A stretch of DNA of 64,000 bases from Euryodendron excelsum (lineage: Eukaryota; Streptophyta; Magnoliopsida; Ericales; Pentaphylacaceae). Each line of letters opens with the position of its first letter. The first letter of the stretch is position 1. The DNA is taken from the NCBI GenBank assembly GCA_033060915.1, contig CM065388.1, positions 25,323,001 to 25,387,000 on the forward strand. The letters are read 5' to 3'. Made by a program: the position numbers and the translations under genes. Below are positions 10,895 to 22,074 of the stretch, one piece after another. The notes beneath the pieces were generated by a model. The model saw only the letters and a list, made by a program, of their open reading frames with translations. It did no database searches and was not told the origin of the DNA.

Positions 10895-11144
10895 CGTCAA
10901 TGGCTAATGCATGGATTCACTCATCTGTATTTCGGTACTATCCGTATTGCACTCTCTTTTTTATGGAAGAAAAAAGGTTATCAACTTTTCAAGAATAGCT
11001 CTTATTAATTTTAGGTTTTTGAAATATCAGCATGCTTATATTGCAACTATACAAACTACTTTGAATACTGGTACAATTATTCCAACTCTTTTTCCCAACT
11101 TAGACAACCTATGCACATCTCAGTCTTTCGTAAGATATTGTTAG
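10895..11144 (+). pseudogene. Possible endogenous pararetrovirus movement-protein-like fragment
   Basis: Two overlapping frames read like pieces of one protein. One gives THLYFGTIRIALSF. The other, one frame over, gives RIALINFRFLKYQHAYIATI and then TTLNTGTIIPTLFPN. The pattern, including a position where an L-x-D-x-R-like motif would stand (here LINFR), resembles the 30K-type movement region found in endogenous plant pararetroviruses (Caulimoviridae). It is frameshifted and short, with stops before and after. I see no neighbouring coat, protease or polymerase domain. The assignment rests on pattern memory only. Confidence 0.33.
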
Positions 11145-13734
11145 ATAAATAAGAACTCTGGGACAGTAGCTAGGTTCAGATAATTTGCCATGCACATTTG
11201 ATATTTTTTATAATAACCCATTTTTGAATCTGAAAAAATCTGTAGAGAATCAAATCTACCTTAGAACTCACAATGATATGTTTTCACTATCATCATGTCA
11301 CCTAATTCTTGAATAAATTTTTTCCGAGAAGAGTCAAGTACAAGCTTATAGCTGTAAGAAGTTTCTCGAAGATGGGATTGTTAAAATTGAAAATCTCTAA
11401 AAGAAAGTAATCAATCAAGCATATGAAGATATTTTTTTTTTTTTTTTTTTTGAGATTATTGAATAGACATTCCGTCAAGTACTAGAAAAAAGAACTAGTA
11501 TCAATAACAATGCCTACGTGGTACAACTTTACGAGATACCAGAGTAAAAGAAAGACTTATTTGCTTCTTTGAGAAAGTAAAAGCAAAACTTAGGATTAAG
11601 GTTAATGATGGTCAAGAAAGCATAAACAAGGTGGCAAGGTAGATTGGATAGTGGATAGGAATGCTGAAGGGTTCAAACATATATATAACAGGAAAAATTG
11701 GAGAGATGGGTGATTTCGTTCTTCATAAAAATCATGAAAAAAATTATTTTTTCTTTCAATATATTTGATATCAAACTTTCACTGAAAACAACCAATTTGC
11801 CCACTTAACAAGTCTTTAACATGACATGACTTTCCAATGCCATCTACCACTTTAATTTTAACTACTTTACCAGTCAACTACTGCATTAATTATTATATAT
11901 AGTTGCTTTACTTCATTACGCGTACGACTTCAGTCAATAACCCATTGTATGTAGCGTATGGGATTGACATGTTGCACTCCATCTTGAGCCGGCCCGGATT
12001 AAGGACTAGTACCAAATTCAATATGACAAGATAGAAAGATTTTGGTTCTCAAACTTGCTTCAAACAAAGCCAACATGCATGTGAGGTTTCACTCCAATGG
12101 CATTTAAGAGATGAATGTATACAGCTCTACAAAGCAAAAAGATGCCACATGTATATATAATTAATTCATAGGCAATGACTTCTATAGGGTACGATCATAA
12201 AAAACAGGCTTGGAGACTTTTGTGGGTTATACTTGGATTGCTATAAATAAAAAAAAACAAAATAAATAATAAGCTGGGTGTTAGTGTTCGAGTGTGGGAT
12301 AAGGCCTTTGCCTGCCAAGTCAAGGTTTTTTTGAGAGCTCATAAGGCAGCTGAGGCTTATTGCTCAGGACTGAGGGCTAAATTTACACATTGGGCTGACA
12401 TCTCACATCGGGACGTTAGGGTGTATGTGTGTAAGTATTTAATGGTTTTGGTATGCTTATAAAGGTTGGATCATTTTGTAGATTATACCTGAATTACTCA
12501 AAAAAAAAAAAAAAAAAAGGTCAATGTTACGTACAGACAAGAATTATACATAGATTGTACACATGAACGAAGCCGTATAAAGACCAAAGGTGACCATGGC
12601 CCCCAAAATATTCAAAAACCCTGGTTCGATGAAAGTAAAGGCAAAAAAAAATTTAAAGTAGTAAAGTGACCTCTGCTAAATATTATATTTAGTATAGAAT
12701 CAAGGCAAAAAAAAAAAATTTACATAATAAAATGACATTTTTCTTGTACAATTTTATATTGTGGCCTATTTTTGTTGTTATGTGATTTACTTTTATTTAT
12801 TTATTTATAATTTGTTTTGATTGTGGCCCAAGTTCTATGTTTAACCATACCCAATTAATGAGATTTAGGATAAATTTTAGTGAAAAAAAAATATATAGCT
12901 CTATTTTTGTCTGGAATGTAGACCATCTCTGTAAAGAAAAAAAATTTTAATCTTTGAGAGAAGGCAGCTTGAGGTTTTCTCACTGCTCTGCATTTCAAAG
13001 GTTAGTTTTTTGTTTTTAACTTTTCTTTGTTTTGGTATTGTTTGTTTTTAATATAGAACTAATCAAATTTCGTGACATAATGTGTCGACGAGTGCCACTT
13101 TAATTAATAGCAGACTTTATATGTATTAAAAAATTGTTTTTTTTGTAATACTTTATTATCATATCTTAATTAAAACTGAATAAATATTACTTTTATTCTA
13201 ATATATCAAATGTAACTTGAACTATGAGGTGAATTTTTTATTTTCTAGAGTTGTTCTTGCTCCTCCCAAGAAACTTCCGAACTTCGCCCCCTGGTTGCAC
13301 ATATACATAATGAAATAAGTTTCAAAGGCAGTCAACGTGTCAGCCATTCTCCCCCCCACTAGACTTGTAAATCCTTTGCTCTCTTCTAATTCTCTGCCTC
13401 TACTTTATTTTACACGGGCGGAGAAAACCAGTCTCCGTCAATAAGGAAGAAATGACTAACCAATAAATAGATGACTCGCCATGCCAGTTTTTTTGGCCAT
13501 GCCGACATAGAAGTCTCTATCAACAATTTCGATATGAGGTCAACATTCTGTCAATTTCCTATCATGTCAGTTGTTTCACCGCCACCACAATTTTACCAAA
13601 TGGCCGATAATATACGATAAATAATATATAGCACTTACAAACTTCAGTTACAATTTTTTAATGCAGACTACTCTTTCTCAGTCGCTCTAGCTTTGTGTCC
13701 GCATACATTTTTTTGCACGCTTTATATTATATTA
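11145..13734. other. AT-rich intergenic DNA, no gene seen
   Basis: No protein domain or RNA gene is recognised. Noted contents are a T18 run at about 11432, poly-A runs near 12498-12518 and 12707, and two diverged direct copies of a GTGGGTTATACTTGGATTGCT-like sequence, each followed by A-runs (12218-12258 and 12468-12518). These could be ends of short retrosequences. Confidence 0.5.
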
Positions 13735-13938
13735 TGGAATATTTGGATATATCTTATTTTATAAGTCTAGGACTTAAACTTATAATATATTTTTTAAATG
13801 TTGTTTGACTCATCCTCAAATAAGTCAATTAAAAAAAATTATTTTTCAATTCTCTACTTAAAAAGACACTTATGGAGTTTACACATTTTTTGTATTTATA
13901 AAAAGTCTGACTTATAAGCTATCCATCTAAATACCTTT
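13735..13938. mobile_element. MITE-like sequence with degenerate inverted ends
   Basis: The left end GGAATATTTGGATATATCTT and the reverse complement of the right end (GGTATTTAGATGGATAGCTT) are similar over about 30 bases, with AT-rich sequence between. No coding capacity. The match is loose. Confidence 0.38.
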
Positions 13939-14514
13939 ATATTTTATGAGCAATTAAGGCTGGGTTACAGACATAACTATGTGGAGATAGAGGCTTTTTA
14001 GTTTTCTTCTAATTGTATTGTATTATTCATCAAATTGTTAGTATTGTATTATTTTGATTTATTAAATTTCATTGAATTTACATCTTGCATTTTTGTGCAA
14101 ATCTTCCAACACAAAGGCTCAAGCATATTTTTTTTTTCCCACAGATACATCTGATCACCTCAACAAGTGAATTAGACAATTTACTAATATTGACAATGAT
14201 GAATGAGCATTTCAAGAGGATTTCTGCATTAGATCATAAATGCAAATTCAGTATTTGCCAGCCTTTCCTCATACAATTTCCTAAAAATGTATTTCTAATG
14301 AAAGGACATTATTGTGAAAGAAGTTATATACTTACATACCGCAAACCAACATAGACGGCCAAAAACAATAATTATTGAAAGTAAGCTCATATGTGACGGT
14401 GACTCGTAAGCCATTTCTTTTTCCCTTCCCGAACAACGCTATCCTCCTCTTACTGAACTTTGCTTCAAACATCAATTCCTTCATTGAGTAGAATAAGGCT
14501 ATCCCTGTATGTGT
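13939..14514. other. Intergenic DNA downstream of the F-box pseudogene
   Basis: No gene is seen. On the minus strand this is the 3' flank of the F-box pseudogene. Confidence 0.5.
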
Positions 14515-15127
14515 TTATCCCAAGAACAAACTTTTGTAACATAAAAGGTGCTTTGTTTCTTGGATTTTGGGGTCATACGAAAACAAATAGTCACCTCGAC
14601 CTCGATTTCGGAAAAAAACTTTTACCACTGTTCATCCAACCGGTTCTCCGTTATCTTCTTCTTTTCTTATTCTATAGTGACGAGACCAACAAGAATCTGG
14701 AATAATACCATCATCATAAGTATTCTTCTTCAGCAGCCATTTATCCCAGACCTTTGGGTGCTCAACAAAGAGGGCCACTGAGTCCTGGAATGCATAAATT
14801 AACTTAAATGCTCCGCCATAAGCAGGCGGCGGATTTATTTCACCAAAAACCTCATCCACTAGATGGAATGGCACGATGATCGCTTCGGGAGAATTACTAG
14901 TTTCCCGTCTCCTCTTGAATCCTGGCCAATGGACAACTCCATTAACTAAAGCACTGGAGGAGAGAGGGTTTATCAAACTCTGAAGATAAACCCTCCAAGA
15001 ATGTGCGCAAGTGTAAATTTCAGCTTCTCGGGGAGCACCATAATTGTTGTACACAAGCCGCACCACCTTGCAATTGCTAATGTGGGGGATAAAGCTGAAC
15101 CCAAGAACCGTTCTATATGGGGACTTG
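14515..15127 (-). pseudogene. F-box pseudogene, C-terminal piece (FBA domain)
   Basis: It begins KSPYRTVLGFSFIPHISNCK and continues VVRLVYNNYGAPREAEIYT, SWRVYLQSL, ALVNGVVHWPG, IIVPFHLVDEVFGEI, ALFVEHPKVWDKWLLKK. These are in the order expected of the F-box-associated interaction domain. A frameshift near 14632 separates it from GDYLFSYDPKIQETKHL, the usual end. The stop is at 14515-14517. The stretch 14632-15066 is still open, the longest surviving piece. Confidence 0.9.
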
Positions 15128-15511
15128 TGTTGAGAATTTTGGCCCTCCCAAACACACTCTTATTGAAAATAAAAAAAACAGAAATATCAAAATAAATAGA
15201 GAAAAACACAACAAAAAGATTTACGTAAAAAACTCTCAAAACAAAAGAAAAATCACTAGCCCAGAAGAAAAATACAATCACACAATTTTCCCTCATCACC
15301 CCAAAGACACCCCTACTAAACTTTCTCATTAACTGCACTTTAACTTTCAACTCTTCAAAAAGAATTTTACTAAAGTTAAAAGTTACTAGCTAAGCTATTA
15401 ACTGGTGCACTTAACTAAGGAAACTTAACATTCCTTATATTAACTTTGCCTCTTGCACCCCTTCCTACTTCCAACCGATGTGAAATTGGGCAAAGGAGCA
15501 AAAGATTAACA
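15128..15511 (-). repeat. 3' LTR of the gag-only Copia element
   Basis: Plus-strand view: TGTTGAGAATTTTGGCC to AAAGATTAACA, so on the minus strand TGTTAA...CAACA. The adjacent sequence 15512-15524 reads CAAAGGTGGAGAT on the minus strand, the Copia polypurine tract. Confidence 0.9.
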
Positions 15512-15816
15512 ATCTCCACCTTTGCGACTTTAGCTGATCCCACAGCCACATTCCATCTTAATGAAGATCTTTATAATGTCTGCTATCATACTCCACCATA
15601 AAAGTATATGCACTCAGAATAAACCAATTCCAAGCATTTCATTTCGGCGCATGTCGAAAAACAACTTTGCTGAAAAATTATGGTGCAACTCCCACATTTG
15701 GCTTTCTTGGAAGTTCATCAGCTATCGACATGAATTTTCACCACACACCCTGCATCAATGCCAAACTAATGCTTGTGTGCAAACTTGTTGACCTAATAAT
15801 AATAACACATCCTTTA

Positions 15817-16649
15817 TCATATGACATCATCATCTATGCAGAGAGACACAATGTTAACTTCATTATCAGTATCTCCATTCACTAACTTGGAGCATGTTGC
15901 CAAACCCGCTCCAACTTTTGGACAATTTTTCTTGACGTGCTCAGATTGTCCACACACCCAGCAGACTACTTCTTCTTCATGAAGTTCTTCTTCCAATCAC
16001 CAGCTGCCACTGCTAGGTTCTCAAGTGAATGATTACTTCCACCACTTAGTCTCCTCTCTTCATAAAACAATTTACTGGTAACCTCTGAAAAAATTATTTT
16101 CTCCTTCTCATGTATCAAAATAGGCTTCATATGCTCATAGGAAGATGGAAAAGACCAAATAAGTCTCAAAGCTTGATCCTCATCTTTAATTTTAACCCCA
16201 ATAGATTCTAGTTCAAAGATGATGCCATTGAGAACACTTAAATGATCTGAGATAGTTGTACCTTCATTCATTCACAGTGTATGAAACTGCTCTTTCAGAT
16301 ACGCCCGATTCGAGACGCCCTTTGTCTGATACAACTCTTCAACTTTTACCCAGAGTTCCTTTGCCGTGGATATTCCATGCACATTTGCAAGAACATTCTT
16401 GGCCAGACACAGACGTATTGCACTTGCTCCTCTCAAATCCAGATCCTCCCAATCTTCATCACTCATTCCAGATTTTCTCGCACTAGTGTCACTGCTAACT
16501 TCAGGGATTAGTCTGCCCTTCAACGCCTTGTGTAATCCTAATTGAATCAAAACATCTCTGACTTGCACTTGTCACAAGCCAAAATTGATTCGCCCATCAA
16601 ATTTCTCCACATCAAATCTAATAGGATTTGAAGCCCTACCTCCTGACAT
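15817..16649 (-). pseudogene. Copia Gag
   Basis: ATG at 16647-16649 starts MSGGRASNPIRFDVEKFDGR. Next come VRDVLIQLGLHKALKGRLIP, AKELWVKVEELYQTK and YLKEQFHTL, then SDHLSVLNGIIFELESIGVK and the CWVCGQSEHVKKNC zinc knuckle (CX2CX4HX4C) near 15920-15960. Gag packages element RNA. Lesions are TGA shortly after NFGL (a W codon in relatives), TGA at the 16271/16272 joint, and a one-base shift before the knuckle. The frame ends at 15817-15819, before any protease. Confidence 0.85.
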
Positions 16650-17001
16650 GACTTTGATGAATTTTTACAGTAGAAATGAATAGTACTAATTAAGTTAGTT
16701 CTCAGGAAAGACTCAAATCATTCCTAGACTAAACTTCAAGATTCTCAAGAAAGATTGGAGGGGTCACACTAGTCCTGCTTAAAAACCAATCTTCTAGACA
16801 AAACCTCCTTAGACTATACGTATCCACACTACTACACCAAAGCTCTACCCCACCAAAAAGATAACCACACCAAAGCTCCACCCCACTAAAAGGAACCTTT
16901 AATAATTTCAAAAAAAATCTTTTCTGATGTGGAAGATCAGTTAAAACTGCAACCACAGAGTATACTTAGAATTTTTAAAAAATAAACAAAACAACCAAAA
17001 A

Positions 17002-17014
17002 GGCTCTGATACCA
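17002..17014 (-). other. Primer-binding site, initiator tRNA-Met type
   Basis: The minus strand reads TGGTATCAGAGCC two bases inside the 5' LTR, a perfect match to the tRNA-iMet-type site of plant Copia elements. It fixes the element's direction. Confidence 0.92.
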
Positions 17015-17016
17015 CT

Positions 17017-17397
17017 TGTTGGGAATTTTGGCCCTCCCAAACACACCCCTTTTGGAAATAGAAAAGACAGAAATATCAAAATAAATAGAGAAAAACACAA
17101 CACAAGGATTTACGTGGAACACTCCCAAAACAGGAGAAAAATCACCAGCCCAAAGAAAAATACAATCACACAATTTTCTTTCCTCACCCCAAAGATACCC
17201 ATTAAGCTTTTTCACTAGCTACACTTTAACTTTCACTTCTTCAAAAGGAATTTTACTAAAGTCAAAAGTTACTAGCTAAGCTATTGATTGGTGTACTTAA
17301 CTAAGGAAACTTAACATTCCTTATATTAACTTTGCCCCTTGGCCCCCTTCCCACTCCCAACCGATGTGGGATTAGGCAAAGGAGCAAATGACTAACA
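17017..17397 (-). repeat. 5' LTR of the gag-only Copia element
   Basis: Plus-strand view: TGTTGGGAATTTTGGCC to AATGACTAACA. It matches the 3' LTR over the full length and contains the TTTACGTGGAACACTC block common in plant Copia LTRs. Confidence 0.9.
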
Positions 17398-17402
17398 ACT
17401 TG

Positions 17403-17611
17403 ACCTACGTATATAGGGATTCTGGGAGGACCTTGAATTTCCTTATTGAAGAGTTCCGTAGAAATATATCACCATAATAATGGCTTTTTTGTTTGGGGTC
17501 CAAAAGACAGATCAACCCATCACAAGAACCCGTAAAAATGAAAAACTTGTTTGTGACTTCAGGAAATTATAGCATGTTGCGCTCCATCAATGTTTTGGCC
17601 TCTGGGGCAGT
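17403..17611 (-). pseudogene. F-box pseudogene, middle piece
   Basis: The minus strand reads FPFTAPEAKTLMERNML, stop, FPEVTNKFFIFTGSCDGLIC and then LLDPKQKSHYYGDIFLRNSS and IRKFKVLPESLYT, followed by a stop. The GSCDGLICL and LRNSSIRKFKVLP motifs are the standard link between F-box and FBA domains. It lies between the solo LTR and the Copia element and shares the reading frame of the downstream piece once the ACTTG duplication is counted only once. Confidence 0.88.
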
Positions 17612-18179
17612 GAAAGTATCGCGCCCAGATTTTTCGCACTCGAGGAATACTCACACAAGCGGGAAAAATGTTGTACTCTCTCGTTAGAACTCATCCTCCT
17701 AGAAGAATGAGTGCAACTAGGTTTGAATTGAAAAATAGGTTTGAATAAAGGGCTTTTTGAAAAAGATTCGGAGTCGCCACCTAACTTGATTAAGGTGAGT
17801 TAGGTCACCTAAAAACTAAGAATAATCCGAAGATTACACTTAGGGTTTTGAAAAACGATTTTTGAAAATATCTCCTCAAGAGAGGGTTTTTAAGGAAAAC
17901 AGGTTGTTTAGCAACCTTTGAAAAATATTTAGCCCTTTTTAGAAAAAATAACTCCTTTTTGGTCTTTCGAAAACAGTGATTCTAAGTTCAGAGGTTGGTT
18001 ACGTGTAGGGAAGACGCACTAAGCTATCACCCTACCCCGCCCTTTCGGTACCTACATGTCAATCTACCCTAGATTCACCTATGAGAGTCTTTAATTAACT
18101 ATAATTCAACCCTATTTACTTTGAAAAAGAATGTTTGAAAACTAATTTAGCATGATGCATGATATGCAAGTGCAAGATG

Positions 18180-20110
18180 AGAGAAGTGGAAAATAGAAAT
18201 TGATTTGAAAAGAAATTGATTTGATTTGAAAATAGATTTGAAGAAATAGAATTGAAATTGAAAATTTTGAAAATTTGAAAATAGAAATTTGAAAATGAAA
18301 ATTTTGAAATTGGAATTTGAAAATTGATTGGAATTTGAAATTTGGAAAGATTTTGGAAACCGCACCCATGAGGGTGGAATTGAAAGTTTGAAAAGTATTG
18401 TAACCACACCTATGAAGGTTGCCTACGTATCCCTTTGGGGGAATCAGGTCAGTCGTAGTTCGAACCGGAGTCCGATTGAAAATAGAAGAGTGGATTTGAA
18501 GAAGGAACTTGAATTGGACATTGAATTTGATTTGAAATTAGAAAGGAGATTTGAAATTGGAATGGAGAGGATTGGACTTGCTTTGGAAAGATTGATTTTG
18601 GAAAGACTTGGTTTTGGGAAGAAGGAGGTTTAGGAAACCTAGACTTGAGATTAAGAAAGATTGGATTGGAATGTTGGATTTGGAAGATTTGGAAAGATTT
18701 GGAAACTTGGAATTTAGGAAAGATTTGGATTAGGAAAGTTTCACTTTTGGAAAGTTTTGAATTAGGAAAAGTTTAGGTTTAAGAAAGTTTCAACTTAGGA
18801 AAGTGTTGCTTTAGGAAAGGTTTTGAAATTAGGAAGTTTTGAAAATTGCAAAGTTTTGAATTTAGAAAGTTTTGAGTTTAGAAAGTTTTGAATTAAGAAA
18901 ACTCCATTTTAAGAAAGGTTTTGAAAAAGGAAAGGTTTTGAAAATAAGGAATTTTGAAAATAGGAAAGTTTTGGATTTGGAAAGATGTTGAAGTTTTGGA
19001 AAGATTTAGAATTTAGAAAGCTTGGAAGTTTAGAAAGATTTAACTTAAGAAAGTTTTAAATTTAGGAAACTTTGGATTTGAAAAGATTTGAAATTTGAAA
19101 AGTTTAGGATTTAGAAAGTTTTAGAGTTTGAATTTTAGAAAGTCTTGAAATTAGGAAAGGCTTGAATTTAGGAAAGGTTTTGAAAACTTGGATTTGGAAA
19201 GTTAAGATTTGGAAAGGGGTAGAATTAGGAAAGGGTTGAAGTTGAAAGTTTTAGGAAGCTTATGGTTTACGAAGGTGGAAGTTTAGGAGGGATTTGAATT
19301 AGGAAAGATTTGGATTTGGGAAGGGATTGGATTTGGTCTCTAAAAGAAAAGATTTGATTTTGTTTTAAAAAACGGAGGACGGGATCTAGTTTCCTAAACG
19401 GAGAGATTTGATTCGGTTTCCTAAAGGGAAGGTAGGATTTGGCTAGGATTTGGAAAGGGAGATTCTAGAAACCCTAGATTTGAAAAATTATAGTTTCGGC
19501 ATAGAAAATAGGTTTTGGAAACGTGTATGGTTTGGATGTAGAAAACAAGAGGTTTTAGAAACCTAGGTTTGGGTCAAAGTTTGAAAATCATGTTTTTGAA
19601 AAGAAAATTAGGGTTTCCTAATCGTGGTTTCTAGGGCTTGACTTGGGCTCTAAGGAAAGAGTTTTTTGGAAAACGCGTTTTTCTGGAACGAAAGTTTTCT
19701 AGAAGGGAATCCTAGGGAGGAGTTTTTGGAAAGTGAATTTGGAAAGAGAGTTTTTGCAAAGATTTTTGGAAAGAAGGAGTTTTTTGGAAAGTGTATTTTT
19801 AGAAATGAAGATTTTAGAAGGAAAATCCTAGAGGGGAAATTTCTAGAAGGAAGATTTTAGAAAGAGAGTTTTTTAGAAAGGTTTTTGGAGAGAGTTTTTA
19901 GGAAAGTGAATCTAGGGAGTGTTTTTAGAAGAGATTTTAAAGAGAGGGAGTTTTTGGAAAGGAGTTGAAAAAGGAAATTTTGAAAAATAGATTTTGGAAG
20001 GGAGTTTTTGAAAACAATTTTGGAGAGGAGAGTTTTAGGAAAGTATGTTGAAAAAGAGATTTTTAGGAAGAGATTTTTGAAGAGAGAGTTTTTGGAAAGT
20101 ATAAAAACAT
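18180..20110 (-). repeat. Copy A U5: long purine-rich low-complexity tract
   Basis: Nearly 2 kb on the plus strand is built of degenerate GGAAAG, TTTTGAAA, TTTAGGAAAG and similar words, with very little C. The element's own sense strand is therefore T/C-rich. The same tract with the same strand bias relative to the LTR occurs in copies B, C, D and E. Open frames in it encode only F/N/S-rich or K/E-rich repeats and should not be taken as genes. Confidence 0.8.
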
Positions 20111-20998
20111 CTCACTTTCCTAAAGCGATTCTATCCATAAGAGGGTTAAAACCACTTTAAGAAAGTGGTTTTGAAAACAAGGTTTGAAAATATAGACCAA
20201 AAGGTCACTTTTAATATAACACTTTCCTAAAGCAACCCTAGCCATGGAAAGGCTAGAATCACCCTAGAATTGTGGTTTTAAAAACAAGTTTTTGAAAAAG
20301 ATATTTTGATGCAATTTTGAAAACAAGTTTGAAAACAATTTTGAAAACAACTTTGAAAACGAATTTTGGAAGATACAAGATTATGATATGCACAATGCAA
20401 TTTGGGGTCGTGAACATACAAGGCTAAGGCTTCACCACATAATCAAGGGGGCCGGACCCACGCGGTTTTTGGTTAGACTAGAAGAAAGCCCCTGACACGG
20501 TGACTCTCCAATAGTCTAATCCTACACATGGACCGGGAGTCCCCTTATTTCAAGCATGCAAAGAAAAGGGGGGGAAAGAGATGGGGGATTAAAATAGAGA
20601 AAACCCAAGTGGGTTGGAGAGAGAAGAAAGAGGGGGGAAGTGCAGAAAATTAAAGAGAAAGCCTACCTTGTATCTTCTTTAATTTGCGCGCCTTGCTTGT
20701 CTTCGGTCTTCGGTCTTCGTCTTGATCTTTTTCTTCAACCTTCAAGGGTTGTCTTCAAGCTTTAGATGGCAGCTCTTCCGATCTTCAAAGGATGGTTAAA
20801 GGCTAGGGTATGAGTGTATGGGGGTTTATGTGTGTATGAGTGTATAGGAGGCTAGGGTTTATGTATGGTGGCTAGGGTTTGGCACCAGGGGGAAAACCTA
20901 GGGAGGCTAGGGTTTAGGAGGTGCTCGAGCTCTGTATATCGAAATATAGGATTCTTAGGTTAAGTTTGCAGACCCTTTTCACGTTGAATGAGGCTCTG

Positions 20999-21006
20999 TA
21001 TTTATA
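20999..21006 (-). promoter_or_regulatory. Copy A TATA box
   Basis: The minus strand reads CTATAAATACAGAGCC. The following CGTGAAAAGGGTCTGCAAAC lies at the same distance as in copies B and C, marking the probable start of R about 30 bases downstream. Confidence 0.7.
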
Positions 21007-21057
21007 GAAGGAGGACAAACCTGGCGCCTGTTGCAGTGGCACCAGGGCAAATTTTAT

Positions 21058-21120
21058 ACTGGCGCCACTAGGAGTGGCGCTAGGCTATTTTTTGGCTTGG
21101 CGCCACTACTAGTGGCGCCA
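21058..21120 (-). promoter_or_regulatory. Copy A palindrome cluster upstream of the TATA box
   Basis: GAGTGGCGCTAGGCTA (21072-21087) and GGCTTGGCGCCACTAC (21094-21109) form the arms of a hairpin with three mismatches. GGCGCCACTA-C-TAGTGGCGCC (21099-21119) is an exact palindrome around one base. The cluster ends about 65 bases before the TATA box on the minus strand. Equivalent hairpins lie in every other copy in the window. Confidence 0.75.
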
Positions 21121-22074
21121 GCCAATTAGGAAAGATTTAAGGTCAGCAAGCAACATATCTTTGACTATCCTTTAAGATGACCAGTTAAAACCAGCAACTA
21201 AAGCTTTGCAAAATCAGAAGATTTTTGTTTTAGTTTTGTAGGCTTAAAGCAACCATTGTCCATTTCTCTGGAGTTTGTTCAAGAATTATGATTTTGGGCA
21301 CCTGTACTAGTGACTACCATGCAATTTTTAGCCTAGCTTCACTAGGAGTGACTCCGGAAAGTTCGGGAATGATTTGAAGGAGCCAGGAATGACCCGAAAG
21401 GCCGGAAAGGAGCAGGAACACTTAAAATAGTGTCTTGGAGGTATTTGACTTGGAAAGTGAGGATAAGGTGGGTCGAAAAGGTTGACCGGGCCTTTAGGGG
21501 CAAAACGGTCAATCGGACCAGAAAACTACCGGGGCGAACCCGGATTGTCCCAGAAAAAGACTTGGGAACTGGAAACATTATTTAGAATGTTCCCAGAGGT
21601 TGCCGGTTTGATTCCTAGAGCCGGTGTGGTCGGAAAAGGAGACCGGCCCACTAGTGGCAAAACAGTCATTTTGTACCGGGTTTGCCGGAACTGACTCGGA
21701 ATGGTCCGAAAAGGTAAAGGAAGGTCGAGAACACTATAAAAAGTATTCTCGGGACATTACTGGTTTGATACCCAAAGCCGGTGTGGTCGAAGAAGGAGAT
21801 CGGCCCTCTAGGGGTAAAACGGTCATTTTGTACCGGGTTTGCCGGAATTGACTCGGAATGGTTCGGAAAGGTAAAGGAAGGTCGAGAACACTATAAAAAG
21901 TATTCTCGGGACATTGCCGGTTTGATACCCAAAGCCGGTGTGGTTCCCGGGGCATTCAGATGCTTAGGGGCAAAATGGTCATCTTGACTGGAAAGTCTCG
22001 GAAAAGGTCCTAAGGGTAGTCTGGTCATTTTTCACCGAAGTGAGCTAACAGACACGGGTGTTGACCTAGGTTTT

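Larger units (their letters stand above)
15128..17397 (-). mobile_element. Gag-only Copia LTR element (TR-GAG-like) inserted in the F-box gene
   Basis: A complete 2.27 kb element lies on the minus strand: 5' LTR 17017-17397, tRNA-Met primer site 17002-17014, gag 16649-15817, polypurine tract at 15524-15512 and 3' LTR 15511-15128. ACTTG is duplicated on both sides (15123-15127 and 17398-17402). There is no protease, integrase or reverse transcriptase and no room for them. The LTRs differ at roughly one site in eight by eye, many as C/T or G/A changes, so the insertion is old. Such terminal-repeat gag elements rely on polymerase from relatives. Confidence 0.92.

Noticed and set aside
12280..12520. 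Possible SINE with poly-A tail
   Set aside because: A-runs are present, but I could not find A and B box promoter motifs at the right spacing or a target duplication.
16256..16511. Plus-strand open frames of about 76 codons
   Set aside because: They are shadows of the minus-strand Copia gag, which has clear Gag motifs and a zinc knuckle.
18116..18409. Overlapping F/N/S-rich frames in copy A
   Set aside because: They come from the A/G-rich low-complexity U5 and occur in several frames at once.
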